NCBI GenBank assembly: GCA_965212005.1
Contig: OZ243038.1
Span: forward strand, 124,001 to 188,000
Origin: G965212005 sp965212005
Lineage (GTDB): Bacteria > Pseudomonadota > Gammaproteobacteria > Porifericomitales > Porifericomitaceae
DNA: 64,000 nucleotides
Direction of reading: 5' to 3'
How positions within the stretch are numbered: the stretch's first letter is position 1; every line of letters starts with the position of its first letter. Shown here piece after piece: positions 44,261 to 53,938 of the stretch. Made by a program: the position numbers and the translations under genes. The notes under the pieces are model-generated. The model had not been told where the DNA came from. It made no database searches and saw only the letters and a list, made by a program, of their open reading frames with translations.

Positions 44261-45538
44261 TCAGTTTTGCCCGGCGCGGAAATTCAGCAGCAGCGCGTTC
44301 GGGCCGCTGGCGTCTTCCACCCGTATGCTGCCGGCGGTTTCCTCCGCTGCAGGGCCATAGAAAGCTCCCTCGAAACCGTCGCTGGTGCGCGGCGTCGCGC
44401 CGGTTCCGCCGGGCAGGTTGGTGGCGATGTTGTCCAGGTTGGTGTTAAATCCACCGCTCGCTGCATCCGCTGCATCTGCCCGGACGGTGACTTCGCCGCG
44501 ATAGGCGTTGCCTGTAATGGTACCATCGGTCAACATGAGTTCAAACTGTGCCATTCCCGTAGTACCTGTTGCCGCGGTTCCGATACGCCTGTAGGGCACG
44601 TCCACCCCCTGGACGTCGCCGGTAATTGAGCCGTCTGTGACGCGTAGTCGGATTACGGCGGTGGTGGCAGCATTAGTATCCAGCAGGTAGCGACCGCCGG
44701 GGGCGCGCACGGTGCCGGCGGCGTCCAGGTCGCCGAGGTCCCCGCCGGCGGTGATGTATAGCCCGTATTCAATGTCGCCGCTGTAGCTTGCCGTGAGCGG
44801 AATTTCGCTCGGTGGCGTGCGCAGGCCGAAATGGAACAGGCCGATTTGCCCGGAATAATCATTACTCGTCGGATCCAGGTAGGCTGTTAGGTCAGATAAC
44901 CATTCGCCGAGCACCGAGTACTCGGTGGTCTGCAGACTGATGAAATTCATAGGTGTGGTGCCGGCGCCGGCATCGACCACGTTGTCGGCATAGACTCGGT
45001 TAGCGGGGTCGTCCGGGGCCAGCAAATCGTAATCCGCCTGTGTGGCTCCGGTGGGCTGGGTAGTTGTACGATCGCGCCGATCCAGGTTGAGCGCAGTGAA
45101 GGCTGTATCGAGAGTGCCGCCGGTGGGCATGGCGGCGGTTCCTGCAATGGGATTGTAGGCGGTCAGGCTGACGCTGTCGTCATCAACGGCGGCATCGTTG
45201 TCATAGTCGATCACGAGTACGCGATCGGTGGGAAGCGGGGCGTTCGCTCCGTATACCCGGAAATCGGGTGCGCCTATCGGGTATTCTCTGCCGTCATTCA
45301 AAGACTGCGGCGTAGCCGGATCCCCAGTCGTGGATTGATCGATAAGGCGCTGCAATGCGCTCATTGCCCCGGAGGGCCCTCCTCCATTGCCGATGGAGGT
45401 GCCTATCGGGGATGCGCCCCGTTCGCTGGCGCTGCCGCACGCTTGCAGCAGGGCACAGCCGATCAGTAGCATCAAAGTGGCCGATCGCCTGTCAAGGAAC
45501 TGATCTCTCCCGGTAAGGTATGTGGTGATGTGTTGCAT
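44261..45538 (-). CDS. TbpB-like surface lipoprotein
   Basis: 425 residues. The signal ends LLQAC followed by Gly-Ser-rich sequence, a clear lipobox with a non-Asp +2 residue. The C-terminal region has the eight-stranded-barrel signature of transferrin-binding-protein-B-like and factor-H-binding-like lipoproteins: GFEGAFYGPAAEETAGSIRV. Before that is a Thr/Asp-rich beta region with repeated GxITG turns. It probably sits on the cell surface. Proteins of this class usually need a Slam translocon, which I do not see here. A perfect 24-bp palindrome lies 24 bases upstream of the start. Ligand unknown; iron, haem or another metal chelate is possible. Confidence 0.78.
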   Translation of the reverse strand: MQHITTYLTGRDQFLDRRSATLMLLIGCALLQACGSASERGASPIGTSIGNGGGPSGAMSALQRLIDQSTTGDPATPQSLNDGREYPIGAPDFRVYGANAPLPTDRVLVIDYDNDAAVDDDSVSLTAYNPIAGTAAMPTGGTLDTAFTALNLDRRDRTTTQPTGATQADYDLLAPDDPANRVYADNVVDAGAGTTPMNFISLQTTEYSVLGEWLSDLTAYLDPTSNDYSGQIGLFHFGLRTPPSEIPLTASYSGDIEYGLYITAGGDLGDLDAAGTVRAPGGRYLLDTNAATTAVIRLRVTDGSITGDVQGVDVPYRRIGTAATGTTGMAQFELMLTDGTITGNAYRGEVTVRADAADAASGGFNTNLDNIATNLPGGTGATPRTSDGFEGAFYGPAAEETAGSIRVEDASGPNALLLNFRAGQN

Positions 45539-45561
45539 GGCAAACCTCCTGGGGCGCTCGC

Positions 45562-45585
45562 TTGGATTTTCCGCGGAAAATCCAA
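45562..45585. promoter_or_regulatory. Perfect 24-bp palindrome upstream of the TbpB-like gene
   Basis: TTGGATTTTCCG followed by its exact complement, centred on CCGCGG. It is 24 bases before the start codon, between the AT-rich promoter area (about 45590-45660) and the ribosome-binding site AGGAGG, the place for a repressor operator or a leader hairpin. Confidence 0.75.
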
Positions 45586-45703
45586 ATCCCTGACATAATT
45601 TTGCAGTATTTTATCCGTTAAAACAAGAATTAGGAGAAATTAAGTATAATACAGGTTAGCTTTTTTTCAAGCCCCCCTGGGAGGAGCGCACATTTGCCGG
45701 GTC

Positions 45704-48484
45704 TCAGGGCTCTTTTTGATGCCCGGGGGCGCTGCTGCGGGAAATGCGGGCGGCGCAGTATTTGAATTCCGGGATCTTGGCGTCCGGGTCCAGTGCCGCG
45801 TTAGTGAGCAGATTGGCGGCGGCTTCATGGAAGCCAAACGCCATGAAGATATTCCCCGGCTGCAGGCCCTCGTCCGCCCTGGCGATGGCGGTCAGGCGTC
45901 CGCGCCGGGATTCAACGCAAATGTAGTCTCCGGCCTGGGCGCCGGTGGCGGTCAGATCGCTGGGATGCAGATAGACGGAGGGGGCCGGTTCGATGGCATC
46001 GAGCACGCTGGCGTTGCGCGTCATGCTGCCGGTATGCCAATGCTCCAACTGGCGACCGGTGGTAAAGACCAGCGGGTATTCATGGTCCGGCAATTCATCG
46101 GCCTGGCGGTAACGTACCGGGCTCAATTTGCCCTTGGTGTCTGCGGTGGGGAAGTCACGCTGAAACAGCACCGCCTGACCGGGATCATCCGGTTGAAGCA
46201 ATGGATAGATCAGCGAATCTTCCCGTTCCAGGCGTTGCCAGCTCATGCCGGCGATGCTGGGGGTGAGCACACGGAGTTCCTCAAATACCTGTTGGGGCGA
46301 GCGGTAGTTCCAGGGTAAGCCCATGCGATTGGCCATTTGCTGGATGATCCACAGGTCCTGGCGTGCCTGCCCGGGTGGTTCGAGCGCCTGGCGTCCCAGC
46401 TGCACCCGGCGATCGGTATTGGTGAAGGTGCCGGTCTTCTCCGGGAAGGCGGAAGCCGGTAGGATTACATCGGCGTAGCTGGCGGTTTGGGTAAAGAAAA
46501 TATCCTGTACAACGAGATGATCGAGCTTGGCCAGCGCGGCCCGGGCATGCTTGAGGTCCGGATCCGACATGGCTGGATTTTCCCCCATGATGTACATGCC
46601 GCGGATCTCGTCGGTGCTGATGGCGTGCATGATCTCGACTACGGTCAGACCGGGCCGGGGGTTCAGTTCACATTGCCAGGCGCGTTCAAAGTGCTGCCGC
46701 ACGCCGGCATCGTCCACCTTCTGGTAGTCTGTATAGACCATCGGGATCAGGCCCATGTCCGAGGCTCCCTGCACGTTGTTCTGCCCGCGCAGCGGATGCA
46801 GGCCGGTGCCCGGTCGGCCGATTTGGCCGGTCAACAGGGCCAGCGCGATCAGGCAGCGCGCATTGTCCGTGCCGTGCACGTGCTGGGAGATCCCCATGCC
46901 CCAGAACACCATGGCCCTTGGCGCGCGTGCGTAAAGCCGCGCCACCTCGCGCAGCGTTTCCGCGGCGATGCCGCAGCGGGCTGCTATTTTTTCCGGTGGA
47001 TAGTCGCGCAGGTTTTCCCGGAATGCCTCGAAGCCGGTGGTGCGCGCACGTACAAAGGCTTCGTCATGCAGCTTTTCCTCGACGATGGTGTGCATGATGG
47101 CATTCAATACCAGCACGTCGGTGTCGGGGCGAAACTGCAGGAAGTGGGTGGCGTGCCGCGCCAGGTCGGATCGGTAGGGATCCATCAAGACCAGGGCAGT
47201 GCCGGCCCGTACCGCGTTTTTCATGAAGGTGGCGGCTACCGGGTGGTTGACCGTGGGACGCGCCCCAATCACCAGGATCAGGTCTGTCTCGGCGACCTCT
47301 TCCACTGGATTGGAGACGGCACCGGAGCCTATGCCTTCTATCAGGGCAACCACGGAGGAGGCGTGGCACAAGCGGGTGCAGTGATCCACATTATTGTTGC
47401 CAAAACCGGTACGCACCAGTTTTTGAAACAGGTAGGCTTCCTCGTTACTGCACTTGGCGGAGCCGAAACCTGCCAGCGCGGCGGAACCGGAATGATCGCG
47501 AATATGACGCAATTTGCTTGCGGCTAAATCCAATGCCTCGTCCCATTCTGCTTCCCGAAAGTATTCCATCATTTGCCCGGGAGCGACCGGTTCGACTTCC
47601 TTGGGGGCGTCCGGAAGGCGGATCAGCGGTTGCCGCAGGCGCGCTGGATGGTGCACGTAATCAAAGCCGTAGCGTCCCTTGACGCACAAACGGCTTTTGT
47701 TGGCAGGGCCGTCGCGCCCCTTGACGTACATGAGCCGTCCGTTCTGAACGTGGTAGGAGAGCAGGCAGCCGACCCCGCAGTAGGGGCAGACGGAATTAAC
47801 GCGGCGGGTCTGTGCCGCCTGTGCTTCCCGTGCGGCCGGCATTAAGGCCCCGGTGGGACATGCCTGCACGCATTCCCCACAGCTTACGCAACTGCTCTCG
47901 CCCATCTGATCATCCAGGTCGAACACGATCTGCGACTGGCTGCCGCGAAAAGCGTAACCGATGACGTCGTTTACCTGCTCTTCGCGGCAAGCGCGCACGC
48001 AGCGGGTGCAATGGATGCAGGCATCCAGGTTGACCGTGATCGCCGGGTTGCTTGTGTCCGGCGCCGGCACGGAGGCGCGGGCGGCAAAGCGGGGCCGGGC
48101 CAGTTTCAGTTTTCGCGTCCAGTGATCCAGTTCGGAAGCGCAGTTGTAAGGGGACTTACCTTGTTCGGGCATATCGGAGAGCAGCAGTTCCAGGACCATG
48201 CGCCGGACTCGCTGGCTGCGCTGGTCGTCCGTGCGTACCTGCATGCCCGCTTCAGGCGGGCGCCAGCAGGCCGGCGCCAGCACGTGCTCGCCCTTGATCT
48301 CTACCATGCAGGCCCGGCAGTTCCCGTCGGGCCGGTAGCCTTGCTGGTAGCACAGGTGCGGAAGTTCGAACCCGGCGCGCTGGGCTGCCTGCAGAATCGT
48401 TTCGCCGGGCAGGGCTTCGAGCGGCTGTCCGTTGTATTGAAAACGGATTCGTGCCGCCGGTTCAGGTTTCGCTTTTGCCGCCAT
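45704..48484 (-). CDS. NAD-dependent formate dehydrogenase alpha subunit
   Basis: 926 residues. In order: an N-terminal [2Fe-2S] domain (LCYQQGYRPDGNCRACMVEI), a ferredoxin-like pair of [4Fe-4S] motifs (CIHCTRCVRAC, CVSCGECVQACPTG), a further cluster CPYCGVGC, then the molybdopterin domains. The active-site region reads VDHCTRLCHASSV, with Cys rather than selenocysteine; ENPAMSDPD and TGRQLEHWHTGSMTRN are typical of FdhA/FdsA. It oxidises formate to CO2. The NuoE-NuoF-fused partner just upstream is like the Methylobacterium tungsten enzyme Fdh1. Mo versus W is not readable. Confidence 0.95.
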   Translation of the reverse strand: MAAKAKPEPAARIRFQYNGQPLEALPGETILQAAQRAGFELPHLCYQQGYRPDGNCRACMVEIKGEHVLAPACWRPPEAGMQVRTDDQRSQRVRRMVLELLLSDMPEQGKSPYNCASELDHWTRKLKLARPRFAARASVPAPDTSNPAITVNLDACIHCTRCVRACREEQVNDVIGYAFRGSQSQIVFDLDDQMGESSCVSCGECVQACPTGALMPAAREAQAAQTRRVNSVCPYCGVGCLLSYHVQNGRLMYVKGRDGPANKSRLCVKGRYGFDYVHHPARLRQPLIRLPDAPKEVEPVAPGQMMEYFREAEWDEALDLAASKLRHIRDHSGSAALAGFGSAKCSNEEAYLFQKLVRTGFGNNNVDHCTRLCHASSVVALIEGIGSGAVSNPVEEVAETDLILVIGARPTVNHPVAATFMKNAVRAGTALVLMDPYRSDLARHATHFLQFRPDTDVLVLNAIMHTIVEEKLHDEAFVRARTTGFEAFRENLRDYPPEKIAARCGIAAETLREVARLYARAPRAMVFWGMGISQHVHGTDNARCLIALALLTGQIGRPGTGLHPLRGQNNVQGASDMGLIPMVYTDYQKVDDAGVRQHFERAWQCELNPRPGLTVVEIMHAISTDEIRGMYIMGENPAMSDPDLKHARAALAKLDHLVVQDIFFTQTASYADVILPASAFPEKTGTFTNTDRRVQLGRQALEPPGQARQDLWIIQQMANRMGLPWNYRSPQQVFEELRVLTPSIAGMSWQRLEREDSLIYPLLQPDDPGQAVLFQRDFPTADTKGKLSPVRYRQADELPDHEYPLVFTTGRQLEHWHTGSMTRNASVLDAIEPAPSVYLHPSDLTATGAQAGDYICVESRRGRLTAIARADEGLQPGNIFMAFGFHEAAANLLTNAALDPDAKIPEFKYCAARISRSSAPGHQKEP

Positions 48485-48508
48485 GATCGTGCTTCCTTTG
48501 CAGTGCCG

Positions 48509-50161
48509 CTACTGCAGTTCCTCGGGGAAATAGCGCATCACGCACAACATCGGGTTCGGTGCCGCTTGCCCCAGGCCACAGATGGAGGCGGCGCTCATCG
48601 TTTCCGCTAATTCCTCCAGCAGCGGCTGGTCCCAGTCCTGTGGTTGCATCAACTGCACGGCCTTGGCGCAGCCGACCCGGCATGGGGTGCATTGACCGCA
48701 GGACTCATGTTCAAAAAAGCGCATCGCGTTCAGTGCGATGTCGCGCGCCCGATCCTGTTGCGAGAATATAATGACTGCGGCCGAACCGATGAAACAGCCG
48801 TGCTCCTGCAGGGTATCGAAATCCAGCGCCAGTCCGCCCAATGCGGCGGGCAGAATGCCACCGGAGGCGCCTCCCGGCAGGTAGCCGTAGAATTCATGAC
48901 CGGGCAGCATGCCGCCGCAGTATTCGTCGATCAGTTCACATGCGCTGATGCCTGCCGGTGCCAGGTGTACGCCCGGCTTTTGTACCCGACCGCTGACGGA
49001 AAAGGAGCGCAGCCCGGTCCGTTGCCGGCGTCCCTGCGAGCGGAACCAGGCGGCGCCCCGATCCAGGATGTCGCGCACCCAGTGCAGGCTTTCCATATTG
49101 TGCTCCAACGTGGGACGTCCGAACAAGCCACGCTGGGCGACGAAGGGTGGTCGTAGCCTGGGCATGCCGCGCTTGCCTTCAATGGACTCGATCATCGCTG
49201 ATTCTTCCCCGCAGATGTAGGCCCCGGCACCGCGGCGCAGATGCAGCGCCGGCAGCGGGCAGGGCGGGTCTGCCTGCAGGCGCGCCAGTTCCTGCTCCAG
49301 CAGGGCTCGGCAGGGCGCATATTCATCGCGTAGATAAATGTAGATTTCCGCTGCCTGCACCGCCCAGGCAGCGATCAGGGAGCCTTCCAGGAAACGATGC
49401 GGATCCCGTTCCAGGTAATAGCGGTCCTTGAAGGTGCCGGGTTCTCCCTCGTCGATGTTCACCGCGAGGTACTTGGGCGCCGGCAGGGCGCGCAAAATAG
49501 ACCATTTGCGTCCCAGCGGGAAGCCGGCGCCGCCCAGGCCCCGCAGGCCGGAATCGTTGAGTTCGGCGATCACCGCCTCGGCCTCGCGTTGCCCGGCGTG
49601 GCAATTTTGCAGCAGGCGGTAGCCGCCATCTTGCCGATAGGCGGCGTAATCACAGTATTGTGTCGGCATTTCCGCCCGGATGCGCCCCGCCTGTATGGCG
49701 GCATGGATTTTATCTGCGCTGGCCTGCCCGATCGGATGAGAGCCAGTCACCGCCACCGGCGCCTGCTCGCAACGTCCCACGCAGGGGACCGGTTGCAGGC
49801 GCCAGGAGCGGTTTTTGCAGGCCTGCAACTGTTCGATTAATTGCCGGGCGCCAAACATTTCGCAGCTGATGGAATCACAGACGCGAACGGTCAGCGCCGG
49901 GGGAGGGGCCTGGCCCTCCTTGCATGGATCGAAGTGATGATAGAAGCTGGCGACCTCGTACACTTCCGCCGTGGAAAGCTGCAGTTCCGCGGCCAGCGCA
50001 ACGAGCTGGGCGGCGGGCAGGCAGCCGTATTTATCTTGTATTTTATGCAGGAATTCGATCAGCAAGTCGCGCCGGCGCGGCGCGTCTGCGAGCAACTCGC
50101 GCAATTGTTGTGCGGCTATGGGGTCGACGTGCCGGCCTCGTGATCGGGCACGGCGTGGCAT
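48509..50161 (-). CDS. NAD-dependent formate dehydrogenase beta subunit (NuoE-NuoF fusion)
   Basis: 550 residues. Residues about 1-160 are NuoE-like, with [2Fe-2S] ligands in VCDSISCEMFG and PCVGRCEQAP. The rest is NuoF-like: FMN/NAD sites GLRGLGGAGFPLGRKW and NIDEGEPGTFKDR, GAYICGEESAMIESIEG, and the [4Fe-4S] motif ESCGQCTPCRVGC. It passes electrons from the alpha subunit to NAD+. The ATG at 50161 is chosen because the 50 codons upstream are Arg-rich and not NuoE-like. It lies 24 bases before the alpha-subunit gene. Confidence 0.93.
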   Translation of the reverse strand: MPRRARSRGRHVDPIAAQQLRELLADAPRRRDLLIEFLHKIQDKYGCLPAAQLVALAAELQLSTAEVYEVASFYHHFDPCKEGQAPPPALTVRVCDSISCEMFGARQLIEQLQACKNRSWRLQPVPCVGRCEQAPVAVTGSHPIGQASADKIHAAIQAGRIRAEMPTQYCDYAAYRQDGGYRLLQNCHAGQREAEAVIAELNDSGLRGLGGAGFPLGRKWSILRALPAPKYLAVNIDEGEPGTFKDRYYLERDPHRFLEGSLIAAWAVQAAEIYIYLRDEYAPCRALLEQELARLQADPPCPLPALHLRRGAGAYICGEESAMIESIEGKRGMPRLRPPFVAQRGLFGRPTLEHNMESLHWVRDILDRGAAWFRSQGRRQRTGLRSFSVSGRVQKPGVHLAPAGISACELIDEYCGGMLPGHEFYGYLPGGASGGILPAALGGLALDFDTLQEHGCFIGSAAVIIFSQQDRARDIALNAMRFFEHESCGQCTPCRVGCAKAVQLMQPQDWDQPLLEELAETMSAASICGLGQAAPNPMLCVMRYFPEELQ

Positions 50162-50556
50162 AGCGCCAGGTGAGCTCTTTGCTCGGGATGGGGTTGTAGG
50201 GTAAATGGTCAGTCTCCGGCACTTGCAGTTGCGTGCCCTGCTGCGGCGCCAGGTCTTCTCTCTCGCCGCCAACTGATAGGAACGATCTAATGCGGATAAT
50301 GGCTGATCCACGAAAAAAATTCAACTGCAAGCGGCGATTTTCCGCGCATGGAAATCGCCGATGCCCCCTGCCGGGATCGCATAGGGCCAAGGTTGTGCCG
50401 GCTTCGTTGGCGGTACCGGCAGGGGCCGCTGGTCTGCATGGATTCGCTGCCGGGAGCCGGAATGCACAGACGCCTGACAGGCAGACCGGTGCCAGGCAGG
50501 GACGTTGAGAGGTCGGCGCCCGGTGCGGCTCTGAAGTAAAGACGGCCTGCCCGGGT
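50162..50556. other. Gap between fhcC and the formate dehydrogenase genes
   Basis: No gene recognised. A stretch of A (50310-50320) lies amid GC-rich sequence. The two minus-strand blocks on either side may be separate operons. Confidence 0.4.
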
Positions 50557-51405
50557 TTAATCGAGTATTAGAATCTCTCCTTGTCCTGCCACCGCCAGGT
50601 CGCCCGCGTACTTGCGTACGCGCACCGGGGGTTGGCGGCGAGGATGGGTCCGTCCGGCCCAATGCGGTGGCAGCACGGATGCCAGCTGGCGCCACAGCAG
50701 CCGCAGGAATACCGGCTCGAACTCGGCACAGAGATGGAAGGTGGCGGGCAGGGAGCTCGGCGCTCGTCCTAACAGCAAAGTGCCGCGGCGCATCCTGAGG
50801 GCCGTATTCCTGGCCGCCCGCGGGGCGATGCCTTGCAGCACCAGCACGGTTCCGGCTCGTATGTCCGCAGCGCAAGCGGCACCACTCTGACCCTGGATTA
50901 GCAGCAGGCCGCGGCGCATGCCGGTCCCGGCGCGTTCCCCGGCGTCTCCGTGAATATGCACGAAGCCGCCGCGCATCCCCAGTGCCTGTCCGGGCAGGGC
51001 GCCCGCCGCGCCCAGGCCGGCCGAGCCGTGTATCTGCAAAGTGCCGCCCTGCATGCCGGCGCCGGCGTAGGCACCGGCCGAGCCGTGTATTTGCAAACTG
51101 CCGCCGCGCATTTCCCGACCGGCGCCGTCTCCTGCCTCGCCCTGCAGATCAATCACCCCCTGTTCCAGTCCCGCTCCCAGGCCGTCGAAACAGGGACTGC
51201 CACCTTCAAAGCGCAAACGGACGGCCTGCCTGGGTCGGCCCGTTACCCGGAACCACTCGGCTACCGGCTGCTGTTCGTTGCCGTACGGCAAGGGCAGGCG
51301 GCGCAGCTGCGCCAGGCGCAAATGCCGTAGCCGGTGCGGCTGCAATGCAGAAAGATCCAGCCGGCAGCGCGGCATTTGCCGCAATTCAAAACGAAGCTCG
51401 CTCAT
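50557..51405 (-). CDS. fhcC: Formyltransferase/hydrolase complex subunit C
   Basis: 282 residues. It has the right-handed beta-helix made of repeated GGxLxIHGxAG units (GGSLQIHGSAGAYAG, GGTLQIHGSAGLGA, GGFVHIHGDAGERAG), as in FwdC/FmdC of methanogens. It is a structural subunit of the complex that hydrolyses the formyl group released from formyl-H4MPT to formate. Its ATG overlaps the fhcD stop by 4 bp. It is last in fhcBADC. Confidence 0.95.
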   Translation of the reverse strand: MSELRFELRQMPRCRLDLSALQPHRLRHLRLAQLRRLPLPYGNEQQPVAEWFRVTGRPRQAVRLRFEGGSPCFDGLGAGLEQGVIDLQGEAGDGAGREMRGGSLQIHGSAGAYAGAGMQGGTLQIHGSAGLGAAGALPGQALGMRGGFVHIHGDAGERAGTGMRRGLLLIQGQSGAACAADIRAGTVLVLQGIAPRAARNTALRMRRGTLLLGRAPSSLPATFHLCAEFEPVFLRLLWRQLASVLPPHWAGRTHPRRQPPVRVRKYAGDLAVAGQGEILILD

Positions 51406-52289
51406 GCCAGGATTTCGCGCAGGTGGAAATGGTGCGGCCCCAGCGAGCCGCCGTAATTGCCGGCGCTGACGCCGAGCAGCCGGGCGGCCTGGCAGCCGGC
51501 CTGGATCCCTGCCCGGATCGAATGCCGGATGGCATCTGCATGCAGGCCGTCGATGACAATCTCGAGCACGCAGCCAGTGCCCGGCGGCAGCGCGCTGGGC
51601 ACTAAACCGCGCAGTGTTGGACAGAATGCCTGGTTCGTGGAAGCGAGCAGTTTGGGATATATGGAGCCCACCTTGGAGCCGGAGCGGACGATGCCGCCGG
51701 GGAATGGAGTGATGACCTCCGGCATAGACGCAATGGCGGTCACGGCGGCCTCGCCGGCCCGCAGCGCGCTCTCTTCATCGCGCGCCAGCAGCAGGAAATT
51801 ACCGCCTCCGATCGCTTTGCGTGCGTAGCTTTCCTCCTGACACAGGAATTCGCCGTCCATGGTTGGAATACGCCAGTAACGCACGCCGTTGATTTGCTTC
51901 GCACTTTGAAAGCCATCGGCAAAATAGCGCAGGTTCTTGCCCAGGGGCAGCGCTGCGCCTTCGTTAAAGCCGGCAAAACAGGCACTGGAGGGACAAGTCA
52001 GGATGCACTGACCGACGCGGTTTTGCACTTGGCGGGCGAGCTCCTTGATGGACATGGCAAAAAACAGCAGAGCGACCCCCGGGCGCCCGTCCGGGCTTTC
52101 CCGCACGTCCAGTTCGCGCTCGATGCCGGCCTCACAGCCGCAGGCGATCACCGAGGTGGCAAAGCCGGTCGCGGAACGGGCCGCCTGGCGGGCCCAGTAT
52201 CTGCTTCGGGCGGTGACGAGCAGGCGAGTTGCCTGCATCGGGAAGGCTTCCGCGAAGGTGGCTGCCACCGGGGTGCCGTATATTTTCAT
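51402..52289 (-). CDS. fhcD: Formylmethanofuran--H4MPT formyltransferase subunit
   Basis: 295 residues, the length of archaeal Ftr. It begins MKIYGTPVAATFAEAFPMQ and has ATSVIACGCEAGIE, CPSSACFAGF and NYGGSLGPHHFHLREIL, all typical of Ftr/FhcD. It moves the formyl group from formyl-H4MPT to the methanofuran-like carrier in the complex. 4-bp overlaps on both sides tie it to fhcA and fhcC. Confidence 0.97.
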   Translation of the reverse strand: MKIYGTPVAATFAEAFPMQATRLLVTARSRYWARQAARSATGFATSVIACGCEAGIERELDVRESPDGRPGVALLFFAMSIKELARQVQNRVGQCILTCPSSACFAGFNEGAALPLGKNLRYFADGFQSAKQINGVRYWRIPTMDGEFLCQEESYARKAIGGGNFLLLARDEESALRAGEAAVTAIASMPEVITPFPGGIVRSGSKVGSIYPKLLASTNQAFCPTLRGLVPSALPPGTGCVLEIVIDGLHADAIRHSIRAGIQAGCQAARLLGVSAGNYGGSLGPHHFHLREILA

Positions 52290-53938
52290 CGAGCGTTGTC
52301 CCGGCCGCGGTAGAGCTCTGCCAACTCGTCTGTACCGATGGCGAAGTTTTCCAGCCGCATCGTGTGATAACGGTTGAAATAGGCCGCCAGGGTGCGTTCG
52401 ATCCCCCGATCGTAGCCGGGACGGACGCGATGCAACGCGCCGGTGCCGGGGTCCTCCAGCACTTGTCCCCGGTGCACGACCAGGCGGCCGTTTTTGAAGA
52501 CGTATTCCGGTTGGCCGAACATGCGCTCTTTGTCAGGATGCAATGCATAAACGGTAACGTCAGCAGCGGCCCCCAGGCCCAACTGACCGCGGTCGGTCAG
52601 TCCCAGGCTGCGTGCCGGCCCGGCCCGGGTCAGGATGGCAATCTCGTACAGACTGTACTCGCGCTGAATGGAGGACAAGGTGGACATTTGCGCGGCGCCG
52701 GGATGGATGCGCCGCAAGGCCTCGTTGCGAAAGCTGCGATCCATCAATAGCCGGATCAGGTGAGGATAACTGCTGAAAGGCGCTCCATTAGGATGGTCGG
52801 TACTGAGAAACACGCGCCACGGGTCCTGGATCAGCAGGAACAGTTCCAGGCCGATGGCCCACTGCAGGGCGTGCACGAAGCTTTGCTCCCGGTAGCGAAA
52901 CGGCAGCACCCCGCAGCCCGCGTCGCATTCGATGTCCATGCAGATCCAGCGCCGCGGCCGAGCGTGTTTGCGGCCCCGATATTGATGCATGGTGTCGCCC
53001 GAGGCAGTGACCGTCTGGTTAAACATGATCTGTCCTACGTCCACCGAAATTTCCGGTCGGGCATTGACGGCTTCCGCCAGTTCGGCGGCGCCGGAGGAAA
53101 AGCCACGTTCGCCTTCCTTGCCGTAGCTGTGAAACTGCAAGTGGGTCAGGTGCAAGGGCAATCCTTCCGCGCCCCTGATGGTGTCCAGCGTGGTCTGCAA
53201 ATTGCCGGCAACGCCCAGGTTGCAGCCGTGCACGTGCAGCGGATGCGGCAGTCCCAGTTCCTGCACGGCTCGCCCCAGGCTGAGTAGCACTTGCCGTGGG
53301 CTGACGCCGTAGTGGCGGTTGGGTTCATCCAGGTCCATCCGGCGCTGGTTGAACTTGAACGCGTTGATGCCGCCGGGATTGACGGTTTTGACGGCCAGGG
53401 CGTGGGTGGCGTTCAGCATCCAGGCGACGTAGTCGTTGATGCGGGACTGTTCCTGGCGTTTTTGCAGCATGCGCAGCAAAAAATCGTCATTGCCGAGCAA
53501 TACGTAGCAGCCCTTGTCTATGGCCGGGATATCGGCCATCTCCGCGTGGGCGAGGCGGGCGTTCGCGGCTAACATGGCCGGCTCAAAGCAGGCGGTATAG
53601 CCCATCTGCAGGTATCGGGCGCCGATCAAGGCGGCACTGGGATGCACGCTGCCGCTGCCGGCACGGATATGGCGCCCGGGAGCGCTCGGATGTTGCCGGT
53701 GATCTTCGTGTAGCAGGAGCCGGGCCAGGTTGTTTTTGCCTCCGGCAATATGGGTATGGATGTCAATGGCGCCCGGCATCACCACCATGCCGCGCAGGTC
53801 GTAACTGGCACTGGCTGCCGTTGCCTGCCGTGGCAGGGCGGCAATACGGCCCTGTTGCAGGAAGATATCCCGCCGTTTGCCGTTTACGCCGTTGATCGGA
53901 TCGTACAGCGTGCCGCCGCGCAGCCGTATGCCGTTCAT
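52286..53938 (-). CDS. fhcA: Formyltransferase/hydrolase complex subunit A
   Basis: 550 residues. An amidohydrolase-superfamily member like FwdA: the metal motif is in GAIDIHTHIAGGKNN, with later histidines in HPLHVHGCN and HLTHLQFHSYG and the catalytic Asp in FLSTDHPNGAPF. It hydrolyses formylmethanofuran to formate and carrier. Translationally coupled to fhcB and fhcD by 4-bp overlaps. Confidence 0.97.
   Translation of the reverse strand: MNGIRLRGGTLYDPINGVNGKRRDIFLQQGRIAALPRQATAASASYDLRGMVVMPGAIDIHTHIAGGKNNLARLLLHEDHRQHPSAPGRHIRAGSGSVHPSAALIGARYLQMGYTACFEPAMLAANARLAHAEMADIPAIDKGCYVLLGNDDFLLRMLQKRQEQSRINDYVAWMLNATHALAVKTVNPGGINAFKFNQRRMDLDEPNRHYGVSPRQVLLSLGRAVQELGLPHPLHVHGCNLGVAGNLQTTLDTIRGAEGLPLHLTHLQFHSYGKEGERGFSSGAAELAEAVNARPEISVDVGQIMFNQTVTASGDTMHQYRGRKHARPRRWICMDIECDAGCGVLPFRYREQSFVHALQWAIGLELFLLIQDPWRVFLSTDHPNGAPFSSYPHLIRLLMDRSFRNEALRRIHPGAAQMSTLSSIQREYSLYEIAILTRAGPARSLGLTDRGQLGLGAAADVTVYALHPDKERMFGQPEYVFKNGRLVVHRGQVLEDPGTGALHRVRPGYDRGIERTLAAYFNRYHTMRLENFAIGTDELAELYRGRDNAR

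Noticed and set aside
46487..47527. 346-codon plus-strand ORF over the formate dehydrogenase alpha gene
   Set aside because: Antisense shadow without recognisable domain.
45704..48484. Selenocysteine in formate dehydrogenase
   Set aside because: The active-site codon is for Cys and no in-frame TGA is present.
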